Below are positions 21,278-34,199 of a stretch of DNA of 64,000 bases, piece by piece (positions within the stretch are counted from its first letter, which is position 1; each line of letters starts with the position of its first letter). Location of the stretch: contig JAQMRL010000008.1 of NCBI GenBank assembly GCA_035578175.1, forward strand, positions 64,357,541 to 64,421,540. Direction: 5' to 3'. Both the position numbers and the translations under genes were made by a program. This stretch comes from Catonia carolina (Eukaryota; Arthropoda; Insecta; Hemiptera; Achilidae). Below the pieces are notes generated by a model. The model worked only from the letters and a program-made list of their open reading frames with translations. It searched no databases and was not told where the DNA came from.

Positions 21278-24200
21278 TTTGATATGAATGACAAAATACT
21301 GATTAAAGTTCTCTAGTTACTTAGTATTCACTGATCCCAGTTGCAAAAAAGATATTATTTTTTTTACTTGTATGAGTTTACAACATTTTTTTTAAATTGA
21401 AAAAATTGCTATACAAATCATTATGTTTTTTTTTATAAAAATTTGTTTGTTTTAGATTAATTAGTTAATTTAAGTTTTATATTTTTACTATAATTATATT
21501 TTGGAAGCATTAAGTAAACAGTATAGTACAATAATGTAATGTATCTGTCATTCGTTTTACAAATTTCAAGTATTAATTAGTAAAAGTTTTTTTAATTAAA
21601 CATTTTCAATTTTAATCTTATATTGTTATTATTTGTTGGGCCTAACTTTATATTGCTGTGGTGTATTGAAAAATATGCCAAATTGTATGTTCTTTTTTAT
21701 CTATAATTTCATTAAATATTAAAGGGCTAAAGAATCGTGTGCCTTTATTTTGTTTTATCATGTTTTATATGTACTGTATAAACATAATGTATAATTTTTT
21801 CAAGAAAAATTTTTATACAAATTAAGAATGTAATTATTTGCTCAATTTATTTGCAAAAAAGACAGTATTTAAATTTCATGTTCTATTTTTTGTTTTTAAG
21901 CTCCTTTAAAATATTTTCAATCTGTTTACATGTGTATAGGCACTAATTTTCTTGCAGTTGAATATTGTTTTGTACATGTTCCTATATCTAACGTATTTAG
22001 ACAATACTAACTATAAAATAATACATGTCTAATAAGGTAATTATTAATTGGGCTTAAGTATTATTAGAAATTTATATTGATGTTTATTACGTTACTGGAT
22101 TATATGAAATTGTCAATTGTATTTTTAACAACCGTTAAAAAATAAAATATTAGTGATTTTTCTATTTGTTATGATTCCCTGTTAAAAAAAAACAGTAGTG
22201 CTATTTATGCACATTATGGATTTGCTGAAACACCAATCTAAAATTGATAAATGGAAGATGTTCTTATTTACCTTTTATGTTTAAAAATAAAATCTGTCAA
22301 TTATAACTTAGTGTACTAAACTATTTCATGATTTCACAGTATGATAACAATTTAGTTGGGGATCTTATGTAAATCTAGTGACATAGATGGGTAGTGAAAT
22401 GTTTAAGGTACTGTACAATGTTATTAGTCCAGATCAGATGGTACCAGGAATTGATCCAGGCTAAATTGAAATATAAAGAACCTTTTTTTCTTCCTCAAAA
22501 GTATAAGACCACAACCTATTTTGTTATCCCCCTGTTTCATCAGCCATTCCTAAACTTCTACCATGTGGTACAGATTCATCAACGGTGCAAGGAATTCTTG
22601 TATTAATACAATCTTTTTGTTTACGCTGTAACTATCCAATCTGGTGCAGCCAGTTACTCACCTCAACACTCATTTTAGCATTTGTATACACTGTGAATAT
22701 AGGTTTGTAAGCATCCACTTCACACTGCTGTACAGGCAGATATGAATTGAAGGCCTTAGTGGATGAAGGTGTTATGTTACAAAATTATAGTTTTTGAGGT
22801 GAATATGATCAAAAATCTAAAGCTTTCAATTTTATGTGACATCAAAAAACTGATTGATTTTATTTTGATAACTACTTATTGTCCTTTCTTGAAAAATTAA
22901 ATATAAATTTTAAAATTCTTCAAATTTTGCTTTTCAACATTATTCTTCTGTAAGAGTTTTTTAAAACTGTCTTCCGCTTATAACTCCTTTATACACAAAA
23001 ATTCCGTTTCCTTTCAGAATGGATGATCAGTAGGCTATTTCAATAATCAAAGACGAAGTTTTCATTAGAGAATCTTTTAAAGAAATTCTTAATAACACCT
23101 TTTATCGATGACATTTAATGTTTATTATTAGTTAACTGTTACTCTAAAATGATGTCTTCTATTCTAGTGGAACAAGGTGATCTTGACCCCATTATTCAAT
23201 CAAAACACAAAATTATATTGTACTTGCCCCCTTCATCCTCTAGTATTTCCTTAAACTGTTGAAATAGACCATTCTATGCCACCTAAGTCACTAAATATCC
23301 ATGTAATATTCATCAATCATGAAAACTACGTTTTAAAAAATGTCAAATAGCACTTTCATCCACTCAGCTCTTCAATTGTTAAAACCTAATAAAATTTCAA
23401 TTCAGTTTCCAATATAACTTTGTTTTTTCATACTCTTTTAATAGCATCAGTTAATTAAAACATCATTCAAGCTTAAGTACACCATCTTCACCAACATATA
23501 CGTCATATCCCAAACAGCTTCAAAATAAAACTTGTTCTATCATTACATTGTTATAGACAATAGATAGATAACGGAAATTAATAAAATAAATTACTTTTAT
23601 TGATTTTTCTACTTTACATCTATTATTTCTGAAAATTAGGTGTAACCTTCTGTTGTTTAAGTTATGAATAGGATTTCTGGGCACAGAAAAGCACAGCCGG
23701 TGAAGTTTCCTGTTGCCACTCAAATATACTTAAAATTTATCTATAAATGTGGCTGCTTCCGTGTGAAGTGGGTAATCAAAAATCTATTTCATCTCAGTCT
23801 TTACACTGGTGTTTTTTTATGAACACAAAGTAATAAAATTACTTTACTCTTTTCAATGAGGATCCTGTATCCTTTGTCATTTTAGTCTTCCGTCAACCAT
23901 TGTTTACCCTCATTGGCATCAACATCAGTGCAGTCTTTATTCTCTTTAAACATGTCTAAAACCGCTGGAACAATAGAAAATGGATCCTGGCCTATTCTCA
24001 TTCAACAAAACCTTGAAGCCACCACAGATGAAGAATCTTTGATCGGTAATATCATTTGTCAACTTATCTCACCTAACCTTTTGATTTCCATTTTTCCTAA
24101 GATCAAAGACTTGACTGAAGTAAATATTCTGAGATTAGACTAACAGATAACTGACTAGTTAATTTTAGAAGTAAACATCTACTTTATAGTGGTAAATTGT

Positions 24201-25405
24201 ATTCCTTATATCATACCATTTCTACCATAGAACACTCTGCCTTCCTCTACTTGCTCAGAAAACTACACAAAGTTAAAATTGGCCAACTGTAGAGTGATTG
24301 AATTCTTTTGTTAATTTAGTAACCAGGTTTTTTATAGTTTAAAAGGTAATAATATACTTATGTATTCTGTGTTTAGACTTACAAAGTAACAAATAATGTA
24401 GACCAAAATTATAACTTACGATGTAAATGAAATATTATTTTGTTTTGGGGAAATTGCAAGTTGCATATCAGAGCTATCTTCTCTGATATATTAAATATCA
24501 TAATTATGTACATGCAGCAAAGATCTGAATAATTTGTCTTGAAGTCAGTGGTTTAAATTATTTCTAAATTATACTTTAAATAGTGAAAATTAAAACTAAA
24601 TTAATTTTTGTAAATATTGGAATGAACTTAACATTTCTGTTGTATTAACTTTCACAAATATATAGGTATTAGCTGTATAAGTGTCTTTTTTTATAAGATG
24701 GTTGACTATATGTTAAAAATATTTGTTATTAAATGTAAATTAATTGGATAAAAGTATACATCGTAACAATAAAGTACCGTATTTATTAATAAGTATTATC
24801 TACCAATAAATTTGTAAAAAAATGTGATTACCAAAGATTAATAAATAAGTAAATAATTAAGTATGTGTGTTCATTATTTCAATCTAGCTTTGGACTTATG
24901 TGGAAGTAGGTTCATAGATTTCAGTATATGCCTGAAGTAAAACAGTATATACTTATCACATGTTTTATATTTTTGTATCATTAACACAGTAGTTTTTAGA
25001 CTTGGTATAATGAGGTGTGTGGGATAACTATAAGAAACTCCAGCTTCTAATTTTTCTGTCTGTCAGAATTCACAAGCTCTTTCTTATTTAAATGAATCAT
25101 ATAGCGCTAAGTTATTGAAGGAAATGGTAAGTAAATAATGTTCTTAAAAATAAAATTCACTTGTTCATTACGATACCTCTAGAATAACATCGTCAAGAAA
25201 CTAATTTGATATGTCCACATGGGTCGTAGATAGCACTAAGAATTTTTTGTAATTTTTCTTGTAAATTAAGGAATAGGAAAAAACTGATAATCAGGTTTTA
25301 CAAAATTACAACTTAAAGATGTATTTCAGGTTGAAAAGTGAAGAAAATATTAATAACTATTTCTAGCTGCTTTAATTTTTCTTTTCTCCATTGAATTTAT
25401 TTTAT
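21278..25405. other. A+T-rich intergenic stretch without recognised genes
   Basis: About 4.1 kb. I see no coding-quality exon, no repeat shared with the rest of the window and no terminal inverted repeats. The longer open frames (for example 22394-22606 and 23913-24143) have no recognisable motif and no splice or family support. Confidence 0.5.
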
Positions 25406-25407
25406 TT

Positions 25408-25640
25408 AACTACATGCTTCAGTAGGACCATAATCATCATAGTATGTATATAAAATTTAAAAATTGAAACAAATTTTTCTTTTTTCTATGAATAGGCTAT
25501 ATTTTACGTAAATTATATGTTTCAGTAGATTCACTGAACTTGTAAGTAAAGTAAAAATTAAAACCAATTTTTATGTCTTATATGATTGTGGATCCACTGA
25601 AACATGCAAGTTAAGTGAAATGAATTCATTAAAAAAAAAA
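25408..25640. mobile_element. Foldback element, family B
   Basis: Three degenerate copies of the same motif: two on the minus strand (about 25412-25445 and 25515-25546) and one on the plus strand (about 25580-25612). The plus copy has GTGGATCCAC, a perfect stem II palindrome, followed by TGAAACATG. The opposing orientation makes the unit a foldback. Limits are approximate and no TSD was found. Confidence 0.5.
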
Positions 25641-25689
25641 TTAGCAGCTAGAAAATTAGTGAAAATTTAAAGTATTTTTACATAAGTAA

Positions 25690-26527
25690 CATTCAAAATA
25701 CATCAGTTTTTGTATTTAATGCTTTCGCATCCAACTGGTGATAGGGTAAGTCATAGTGGACTGATTATTTGGACCTGGTACATTCTGTATCAGTTAAAAG
25801 TTACTGACTTTGCAGTGAAGAGTCACTAAAACTAACAACAGCAAAAATAATTACTATTTATTGCATTTTATTAAAAATTACATACATAAATCAGTTTTTA
25901 AGCTTGTAGAAAAAATAGCGAAAACGTAATATTGGAAAGTTCTGGCCCAAATGTTAACAGTGTTCTTGGCATTAGACGAGGATTAACAGTGGAGTTGATT
26001 AAGTGTGAGAGTACGCCAAAGACTGCTATAGGAACTATTGTTTTTTTATAGGCATAAAACCAAGGTAGTTATTATCCCCTGTCACTCCACACAAGAGTAT
26101 AGAGAGCCCAAGGGCACAACGCAGTTTACATATAACACTAAAATCTTACAAACTAGTATCACAGGCACAAAGAATAAAAAAGACAGTAAAGGAGCCACTA
26201 AAAATTATGCTAACATGGAAATATATACTTTAAGCTAATATCATGGCTGGAGAAATTGAATATTCCACTACATCCACAATAGGACATCTTAAATCGCCAA
26301 AGGAGAGCTACATTGCAGACGCAATACACCAACACATGTTTGATCATCATAGGATAACTACACCAGCCACACATTAAAAGGAACTGCTGAAGCAGGAACA
26401 GTTCTGATCCTAGTAGGTATTCATTTGTTTCAGGTCCAAAGTATCAGTCTTCTGTAAAATAGCTTCATCATTAGTTTTAATAGCCCCACGTACAGCAAGA
26501 ATAAGTGCAGAGAACATTCTTTGTACA
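25690..26527. other. No recognised content
   Basis: Non-coding A+T-rich sequence. An open frame at 26038-26238 has no features that set it apart from chance. Confidence 0.4.
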
Positions 26528-26692
26528 ACTTTTTTTTGTTTTTGTTTTACTGGCTGTTTTGCAATTTCTGTTAGTGCAGACAGTGGAGAATAATGATATA
26601 TGAAAAGTGAGTGATGAAAAAATGCCAGACCTAACCAGGAATGAAACCCAGGACCCCGTGTCAGTTGTGCTAATGGGATGGCCAAAAAGCTA
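26528..26692 (-). mobile_element. tRNA-derived SINE, family 1
   Basis: Same unit as 3312-3485: T-rich start on the plus strand (A tail on the minus), GCAGACAGTGGAGAATAATG body, then the decayed tRNA-like head with a B-box-like region (complement of AGGAATGAAACCCAGG) and GTTGTGCTAATGG as the complement of the A-box region. Confidence 0.65.
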
Positions 26693-27261
26693 GATTTTAT
26701 GTACTAGAAACAGAAAAATTCTGTTACTACTCAAGTCTACACCCAACTCTTCATTAACCCAGGGTTTTCTATTTCCTGAAAAAACTGCATTAAAATCGGT
26801 TTTTTTTTTGTTTAACGGAAATTTATAATTTTCTTTTAAAATTTTATCAAAATTGGTTCATACACTTAACAGATGTAATAGTGCATACTAAATGATTTTG
26901 TACAGACATGTTTTAATCACCTACTAAATGCTGTAAAGGTTACAAAATTAACAACAAAAGTAAGTTTCTTTGAAATATTCCATTCACATTACAGCAAGAT
27001 CAATAACATAAAATTTTTATGAAAATGAAACAAGTGGGGGTTACTAACAACAAATAAAGCACAACCGCAATTTAAAATTGTTAACAAATTTATTGATATC
27101 TAAAAAGAATGAAACAAAGTAAAAGGTTATATTTTCAAATAAAATTTTAATACAAATAATAATAAGTTTACGGTTAGTGTTTAACATGGTTAGAAAATAT
27201 TTATTTTATAAATAAAGGCTATCTAAAAACTTACTAAGAATTGAATAATTATTTAATTGTA

Positions 27262-28183
27262 TCAAGCATGTTTCTTGTCAACAAAGGTTTGAGACAGGGG
27301 TGTTGTATATCTCCTACCCTGTTTAAGATATACATGAATGCGGCACTGGAAAAATGGTGTAGAAAATGTAGGAATATGGGAGTCCAGTTGGGAAGAGACT
27401 ACATTCATACACTTTTGTTTGCTGACGACCAGGTTGTTCTAGCTGAGGATGAAGAAGATTTGGAATACATGTTGCGAAAATTAATGGAGGAGTATGATAA
27501 ATGGGGGCTAGAGGTGAACACGGAAAAGACGCAGTACTTGGTTATTGGAAGAGATGGAAGAGACCTTAATGTAAACGGAAGCATCATTAAGAATGTTGAA
27601 GAGTATAAATATTTAGGAGTGACGTTTACAAAAAATGGAAGGGACGAAAAAGACATAGCTAATAAAATTGTGAAAGGAGAGGCATTAACTGGTCAACTGA
27701 ACTCAATTCTGTGGAGTCTCAACATAAGAAAAGACATAAAGAAACGAATATTTTCAGCAATAGTGGAAGGTACGGTGACATATGGGGCAGAAGTGTGGAC
27801 CATTACACAAAACATGAAAATAGAATCAGTACAGTGGAGAACAGATATTGGAGAAGATGTTGCAGATTGACGTTACGAGATAGGGTAACGAATATAAGAG
27901 TAAGAGAGATAATGGGCATTGAAGACTCAATAATAGACCGTATTGAGAGAAAACAACTGCACTGGTATGGTCACATGCGAAGAATGAGCAACGTACGAAT
28001 CCCACTGAAGGCGTGGAACTGGAGACCGCTGCGAAATAGAAAAAGAGGAAGACCGAGAGGGAGATGGATGGAAGGTATTGACAGAGCCATGGGAAGAAGA
28101 AACATGGAGGAGGAGTCATGGCAAGACAGGCAAAAATGGCGTTTTGACTGCGACAAACGACCCATAGTGTTGTAAATAGTCGC

Positions 28184-28220
<37 letters not shown>
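27262..28220 (+). pseudogene. 5'-truncated LINE fragment with reverse-transcriptase domain
   Basis: Bounded by a perfect 12-base TSD TATTTAATTGTA (27250-27261 and 28221-28232) and ending in a (TA)n tail (about 28187-28220). The first frame gives GLRQGCCISPTLFKIY, the catalytic FADD (LLFADDQVVLAEDEED), LEVNTEKTQYLVIG and EYKYLGVTFTKNG. A frameshift near 27830 moves into a second frame with YWRRCCRLTLRDRVTN, KQLHWYGHMRRMS and RGRPRGRWMEGID, ending at TAA 28173-28175. This is the C-terminal half of an RTE-like polyprotein. The microsatellite tail also suits RTE-type elements. The endonuclease and early RT motifs are absent, so it is dead. Confidence 0.85.
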
Positions 28221-28226
<6 letters not shown>

Positions 28227-28755
28227 ATTGTAATTTAAAATAAATAATTTATGTGATATTTTATAAAATACATTAAAAGATAGATTTGGAGCTTTAAAAA
28301 CACATTTATATTATGTTTTTAACTAAAAGAATTGACAGTATTTAAGAAGTAAATTGTAATACGAATTTAAACAATGTTAAAATGTATGTAAGATCATATG
28401 ATAAAATCTAAGATCTCTATTGACCACATTTTAATTTTTACATTGATATTTCGTTTTCTATAAATATTACAGTGCAATAAAACTTAATTTTTAGAACTTT
28501 TACTGGCTAAAAAGTAGAAAGTAGATTCATTAGTATCAAAATTTTGTATTTATTAATAACCTTATTAATACCTTATTAATTACCTTATTGCACATTTCTC
28601 TATTTGTATAAATAAACAATTTACCACTATTAAAACTTGTCTATACTCAGTAGCTAATAGACAGCCATACTAATAATAAATTCATGCAGTACACCATATT
28701 TTAACTAAACAAAATACTGCAGTTAGTATCAACTACAAAAATACTACAACTACAT

Positions 28756-30069
28756 TACTAGCAATCAGGGAATGTGGCTGTGGCCAGGTAGGTTCACTCA
28801 CACACATGCATGCCGCACACACACAAACGCAGGAGATTAAGACTGACCTTTACTTTCACTTCATTAGTCACCTACTGGAACTTCTCAATCAAACTTTAAA
28901 TTTTTTTATTAATCATTTTATCTGAAAATGAGTAACAATACATTCTATATGTAATTACAAGAAATATGATACCAAACAATATGTTACATATTGTAACATG
29001 TCTTCTTTTCTTCTTCCAACCAAGGATTAGGCCGCAGCCTGTTCCGAACTCACAAACTATACGATCTATCTTCATCTTCTCCTAGGTCTACCAACATCCC
29101 TTTTACCTTCTGGAGCATACCAGTGTGCCTGCTTAGGTGTCCTTGCTACGTGCTGTCTCCAACTTTGGCGATAATCCTTTATCTTTTTGTTCAAGTTGTA
29201 AATACCCAATTCTGACCTGATTTCCTAATTCCTTATTCTGTCCAAGCATGTATACCCCTTAGTTCTTCAAAGAAATCTCATCTCTGCTGTCTGGATTTTC
29301 CGCTCTTGGGTTTTTGTTGTTGTCCACGCCTCACTTCCGTACAGAATTACTGGAGCTGCCATAACTTTGTAGAACTTAAGTTTTGTGACCTTTCTCGCTC
29401 TATTACCCAAAGTTCTGCTTACAGTCCCGCATATCATCTGGAATTGGCTTAATTTCTGCTCTCTGTCCAAATCAGAATCAAATTCTACATTACACCCTTA
29501 ATAACAAAAGTGAGATACTCTCTCCATATCGGTATTATCCACAACTATTTTTGAACGAACGGGATATTTGCCCTTAAAAGCCATTATTTTGGATTTATCT
29601 ATAGAAATTTTTACGCCAAAATCTTTACACAGTTTGTGTAACACATGGACCGCCCATTGATATTTTCCATCTCCTGCACAATCCACACGTCATCCACAAA
29701 TAAAAGTGCATTCAAACCTACTGTCATTTAACCTAATACCAAGACTAATGCTGCATTTCCACAACTTAAAAACGTAATCTATGTAAATATTAAATAATGT
29801 AGGTGATAGATTATACCCTTGTCGTACACCTTGGTTAATCGTATGACAAGGATGTAATCTGTCACCTACATTATATAACATATAGAATGTATGTTTGTTA
29901 TTCATTTCCAGATAAAATGACAAATAAAAAATTTAGTTTGATTGAGAAGTTCCATTAGGTGACTAATGGAGCGAAAGCAAAGGTCAGCCTAATCCCCTGC
30001 ATTTGTGTGTGTGCAGTGTGCATATGTATGAGTGAACAAAGTCACAGCCACATTCCCTGATTGCTAGTA
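28756..30069. mobile_element. Element with ~145-bp inverted repeats around a dead RT
   Basis: The left arm (about 28756-28908) and the right arm (about 29922-30069) are inverted copies. The outer end TACTAGCAATCAGGG pairs with CCCTGATTGCTAGTA. They share the block GGAATGTGGCTGTG, a CA/TG-rich patch, CTTCATTAGTCACCTA and GAGAAGTTCC, and the inner end CAATCAAACT. Between them, on the minus strand, is a LINE fragment (29000-29925). Either a LINE inserted into a foldback/MITE or the arms mobilise the captured fragment. No clear TSD is seen outside the arms. Confidence 0.7.
29000..29925 (-). pseudogene. LINE reverse-transcriptase fragment, multiply frameshifted
   Basis: Minus-strand frames in order: INQGVRQGYNLSPTLFNIYI (29690-29923); VHVLHKLCKDFGVKISIDKSKIM cut into several pieces, including KIMAFKGKYP (29498-29686); then FQMICGTVSRTLGNRARK and LKFYKVMAAPVILYGSEAWT with RKIQTAEMRFL (29267-29470); and a decayed end down to about 29000. 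These are the RT thumb and connection regions typical of RTE/Jockey-type LINEs. The catalytic YADD region falls in a gap or frameshift near 29690. It is non-functional. Confidence 0.8.
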
Positions 30070-30112
30070 GTATAAGTAAAATTACTGTTACTGAGTCTGA
30101 CTAAAGCAAGAT

Positions 30113-30272
30113 TTTCTTTTTTTGTATAACGTCCAAGAGTTATGCACATTTAGACTAACACAGACAGTGAAAGGTGATACATAAATAATGGATGAAAATT
30201 TCAGACCTGACTAAGAATTGAGCCTGGGATAGAAACTAGTCATGCTGACTACTACACCAATGGATTAGCAAG
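30113..30272 (-). mobile_element. tRNA-derived SINE, family 1, decayed
   Basis: Same layout as 3312-3485, with weaker boxes: CAGACCTGACTAAGAATTGA is the complement of the B-box region and CATGCTGACTACTACACCAA the complement of the A-box region. Confidence 0.6.
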
Positions 30273-30417
30273 AGGTGACTTCGTAATAAATTAAAAGTAA
30301 CACGTTACAATTCTTTTAATAAAGTCATATCTTGTATTTACACAATCATGCTATTTCCTAATTCAAATATAGTACAACACATTGAGATTGTTAACAAAAA
30401 TTTTAACTTTTTTTACT

Positions 30418-30535
30418 TTATTTAAAGTCGCATCGACAGCTTGGTCATTAGCGACTACAGTGGTTTTAAACGTGTTAAAATTTCCAGCCCTAGCTGGAAA
30501 TCGAACTTGGGAACTTCCGCTTTGTAGGCTCTTAG
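30418..30535 (-). mobile_element. tRNA-derived SINE, family 2, partial
   Basis: Shares with 31494-31668, 54702-54862 and 63367-63532 the blocks AAAGTCGCATC, ACAGCTTGGTCATTAGCGAC and GCTGGAAATCGAACTTGGGA. The last is the complement of a B box. The A-box end is cut off. Confidence 0.65.
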
Positions 30536-31307
30536 ATTTTTATTTATGTAAAAATTATTAATACATATTAATTTCAACTGCTAAAGCTGAAACATCTCAA
30601 TCAATTCCAATAAAAATTCTATCAAATCTTCCCTTTGTTCAGACATGCAATTTTACTCGCTAATACCTACTACCTTAACAACTAATTATGAAATCTTTGG
30701 TTAATCTTTGTTTATCAGTATTACATACAAGGTACCTAGTCCAAAAGATGAAAATATTCCTAAGGGAAGAATTTATAATTCACATGGTCAATCCCTGAGT
30801 TATAAAAGGGTTATGTTGAGTCAATACTTTTTAATGTAAGCCAAATATAAGTACTATAAAACCCCTGGATCCTTTTCAATAAAAAAAACATTTTAAATTC
30901 TGTGAAATCTTGTATGAGGACTCTAGTTTATTCATTAATTTAAACTTACAAAGAGGGCATTAGAATGTAATTATAGTAAAAATTTAATTTGGAAAATTAA
31001 CAACAATTTCGTTAAGATTAATTTGAGTTAATAATCATTAATTTTTTGTAGAAAATATTAAGTATAGAAAGATTACAACAAAGGAACATTTTCAACTTAG
31101 AAACTATGATTTTTCTTATAACACTAAAATGTATTAGTAAATTTCTAAATACACTACATTATCATAATACTAAAAAAGCTCATTCTACATATTATAACAA
31201 TTCAAATTAAAATTCTATTAGCCTTCACTCACCTGTACTCTTTTTCATGCTGCTTTTATCATCTTACAATTTACTAAATACATAACATCTTGTAGATGTG
31301 TTTTTAA

Positions 31308-31835
31308 CCCTTTCAGTACCGAAACAATAATTAAAAGTTTGATTTAAAGTGGCATTTAATTTGAATAAGGGTGTACAAAAAGTACCAGCCCTTATTTCGA
31401 AAATTTGCAGGTGTAAGCTTGCCCTTGCCGACCAAAATTTCAACGTTACAAAATAATAAATCGTTCTAAAACTAAAAATATTCAAAAAAGTTTTTTTAGG
31501 TTATTTAAAGTTGCATCCACAGCTTGGTCATCAGCAACTACCATGGGTTTTGGTATCTTAACAGTGGTTTTAATGAGTTAAAATTTCTAGACAGTAGCCG
31601 GCAATCGAACCCGGGACCTTTCGCTTTGTAGGCTAGCGTGCTAGTCACTACGCCACAAAGGCGGTTTTAAAATACATTATTCCATTAATTTTTGTTTAAA
31701 AGGTTTTTTGGAAATGTTTGGTGATCCAGACATTGGCACTTTATGCATAACTTACAGACGTCAGGTAAAAATCTGATGTTATCACTACGTAAAAAATATT
31801 GACATCCTGTTTTTCGGACGTTGTTACTGAAAGGG
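31308..31835. mobile_element. piggyBac-like non-autonomous element split by a SINE
   Basis: The ends CCCTTTCAGTA (31308) and TACTGAAAGGG (ending 31835) are inverted, and each is flanked by TTAA (31304-31307 and 31836-31839), the target site and duplication of piggyBac transposons. The termini match piggyBac style (TTAACCCTTT). Inside is a family 2 SINE (31494-31668). Without the SINE the element is about 350 bases. A short minus-strand frame with a few Cys residues (for example KLCIKCQC) could be a trace of a transposase C-terminus, but this is weak. Confidence 0.65.
31494..31668 (-). mobile_element. tRNA-derived SINE, family 2
   Basis: Minus-strand tRNA-like head: A-box region (complement of GTGCTAGTCACTACGCCACA) and B box (complement of GGCAATCGAACCCGGGA). 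The body contains GTTGCATCCACAGCTTGGTC. This is the best-preserved head of the family and lies inside the piggyBac-like element. Confidence 0.75.
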
Positions 31836-31867
31836 TTAATAGAAATAGATTTTAATTTTTTGATTAT

Positions 31868-31912
31868 TTGTGTACTCTTATAATGATCCATCGAAAACAT
31901 GTCAGTATTACA
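31868..31912 (+). repeat. Fragment of foldback family B with decayed ribozyme-like core
   Basis: TTTGTGTACTCTTATAATGA followed by TCCATCGAAAACATGTCAGT matches 20814-20849 with several changes. CTGATGA is no longer intact. Only the core region is recognisable. Confidence 0.5.
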
Positions 31913-31919
31913 CGGAACA

Positions 31920-34190
31920 CAGATTAGTAAAGGCTAATAACTTAAATTTGTATTGATTAATTATTTAATTTGCATGCTGCAAAGATTTAATCGTAAATAT
32001 AATTTTCTTACAAGTAATTAACTTAATATTTTACTAATTTTTAATTAATATTAAAATACAACAAAGTAAATTATAAAGAATACTGATAATTTTATTAATA
32101 ACGAATATATACTACACTGCAAAGCTGTGTACTAATACTGTACGAGGTAAATTATTCATCGGACCATGGAAAAAAATAATAATTAAAACATTATCAATAA
32201 ACAGAATATCAAGAGTTACATAACATAAATACATACATAAGTGACACAATCATAAGTTTCAAAAATGAAAAACAATAAATTTTGTAATCTAATGTTAATT
32301 TCAACTGTTTATTAATGAAAACAAAATACATACAATAAAGTGCCAGTTATCAGTAGTAATGGGGCTGAGTGGAACAAAAATTATAGCAGTGGTGGATAAT
32401 GGTTCCACATCATGGATAATCTCTAATAAAATAATCCGTCGCATTTCTTTTACAAATATAATTCATGATCCATACTCCTTGTTCGCTACATATAAGTGTG
32501 AAATGTTAAGTACTAAATACTCGTAATTATTGTAATTATATAAGTAAAATGAATTTAATACATAAACTATTTTTTCCTAAAGAAAAATTTAGAGAATGGA
32601 AAAATTGTATCGAAAAGCAACAACCCAAAACAAACACACACACGATATGCAGAACAGCTCAACATGTATATTGGTTCCAGCTTAGTCTTGAATCAACAAT
32701 TTCAGATTTGACTACTAGAACAGACTCTATATTAAGAGTACTGATAGAGCAATGAAAGGTTTGAGATCTGAACAACGTATTTTTTAACAAGTATGTAAAT
32801 TTTAACCATTTTCTTTTTGACGATTAATAAAATAACTAAAAATTTTAAAAGACCACAGATAATGAACCAACGATATATTGGCACTTAATTATACATTATT
32901 AATGAGAGTAAATTTGAGAAACAATCTATATAATTTTTTAGTACGTTATATGCATCATATCTATACATGCCTAATACATTATAACATAATCTGTTATATA
33001 ACAAAAAATATTTAAAATGCACTTGAGTAAACAAAAAGGTCATATATTTATAAAAACTTGTAAATCTTACTAACTTTTTTAAGTAACTGGGGATTCAGAA
33101 AATTCCATGTAACAAGTGAAAGGATTTTTAAAGCACTTATGTTTATAAACTCGATATTAACATGCTAAGTCAAATAAATGGTTTACGACATGATATCCTT
33201 TTATAAGATATAATCTAATTTCCACAAATATTAATGCACTAATTGCTACAAAAATACAATTAACAAAGTTATCATAAGACCTCAATATTAAATGGAAAGA
33301 TTACTCACAGTCTGTGGAAAAAAATTAAAATGCTAGTTCAGAACAAATGTGACGAGGGAATAAAATAAATTTAAATGTTAAGGTGCTAGAGAAAGATAAG
33401 GAATTTACTAATATAGGAACTGTTTCTTATCAGATAGAAAATTAGAACAGGAGTTAACAAAAAGGATACAGAAAGCATGTCAATACCTTTCGAAGTGTGA
33501 GAAGCTAGTCTGGGTTCAAGATGTTCATATACAAAAAAATTATACAAGTGTAAAATAATACTTTTACTCCACACAAGCTGGATGCCAATTTGTAAGAAAA
33601 CTATTTTATCTCTCTCAGTTTCTCCACGAGGGTATGCCAAATTTGTTGTGTTTTATTCTATTTTAATAAAATAATTATTCACGTTAAATCATTATAACTT
33701 TTATTTAATTAATATATTTTTTAATTTATAATTAGTCTTAATTATTTTGTACCTTAGTTAATCAATTATCCTATTAAATGAATGGTTATTGTTGTTGTTT
33801 ACATATGTCTGCCATTGAACAGCTATCAAATAATCACTATTATTATAGAGTTTAATAATTTGTGTCTCTTTTCATAACACGAACATTATATATATCGTTA
33901 CCTATTTGTACCTACTATTTATTACATACTTAATACCATTTTTCAAAGAGCGAATGAGGGACCACTCGTTTGGTTTGGCGTCCAGTCCCCCATTAAAATA
34001 TTTTACAATTCTATTTTCTTCTTCTTAGTTGCCTAGTAACCATATTTTTGTTAATGAAATCAAATAATTTTTAAAGTATTTATTTTTATCAGCTGGAGAT
34101 ATTTATTTTTATTTCAATAGACTCAAAAATAAACAACTCCAGATGTACATCAAATTTGTCATATTACACAAGTTATAATGCATTATGCAG
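31920..34190. other. A+T-rich intergenic stretch
   Basis: No recognised gene. A 68-codon open frame at 32549-32755 begins with ATG and ends with TGA but has no recognisable motif. I see no repeats in common with the rest of the window. Confidence 0.4.
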
Positions 34191-34199
34191 CAAAAATAA

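Noticed and set aside
32549..32755. 68-codon ATG-TGA frame
   Set aside because: No family resemblance, repeat link or promoter signal; kept only as a note within the intergenic entry.
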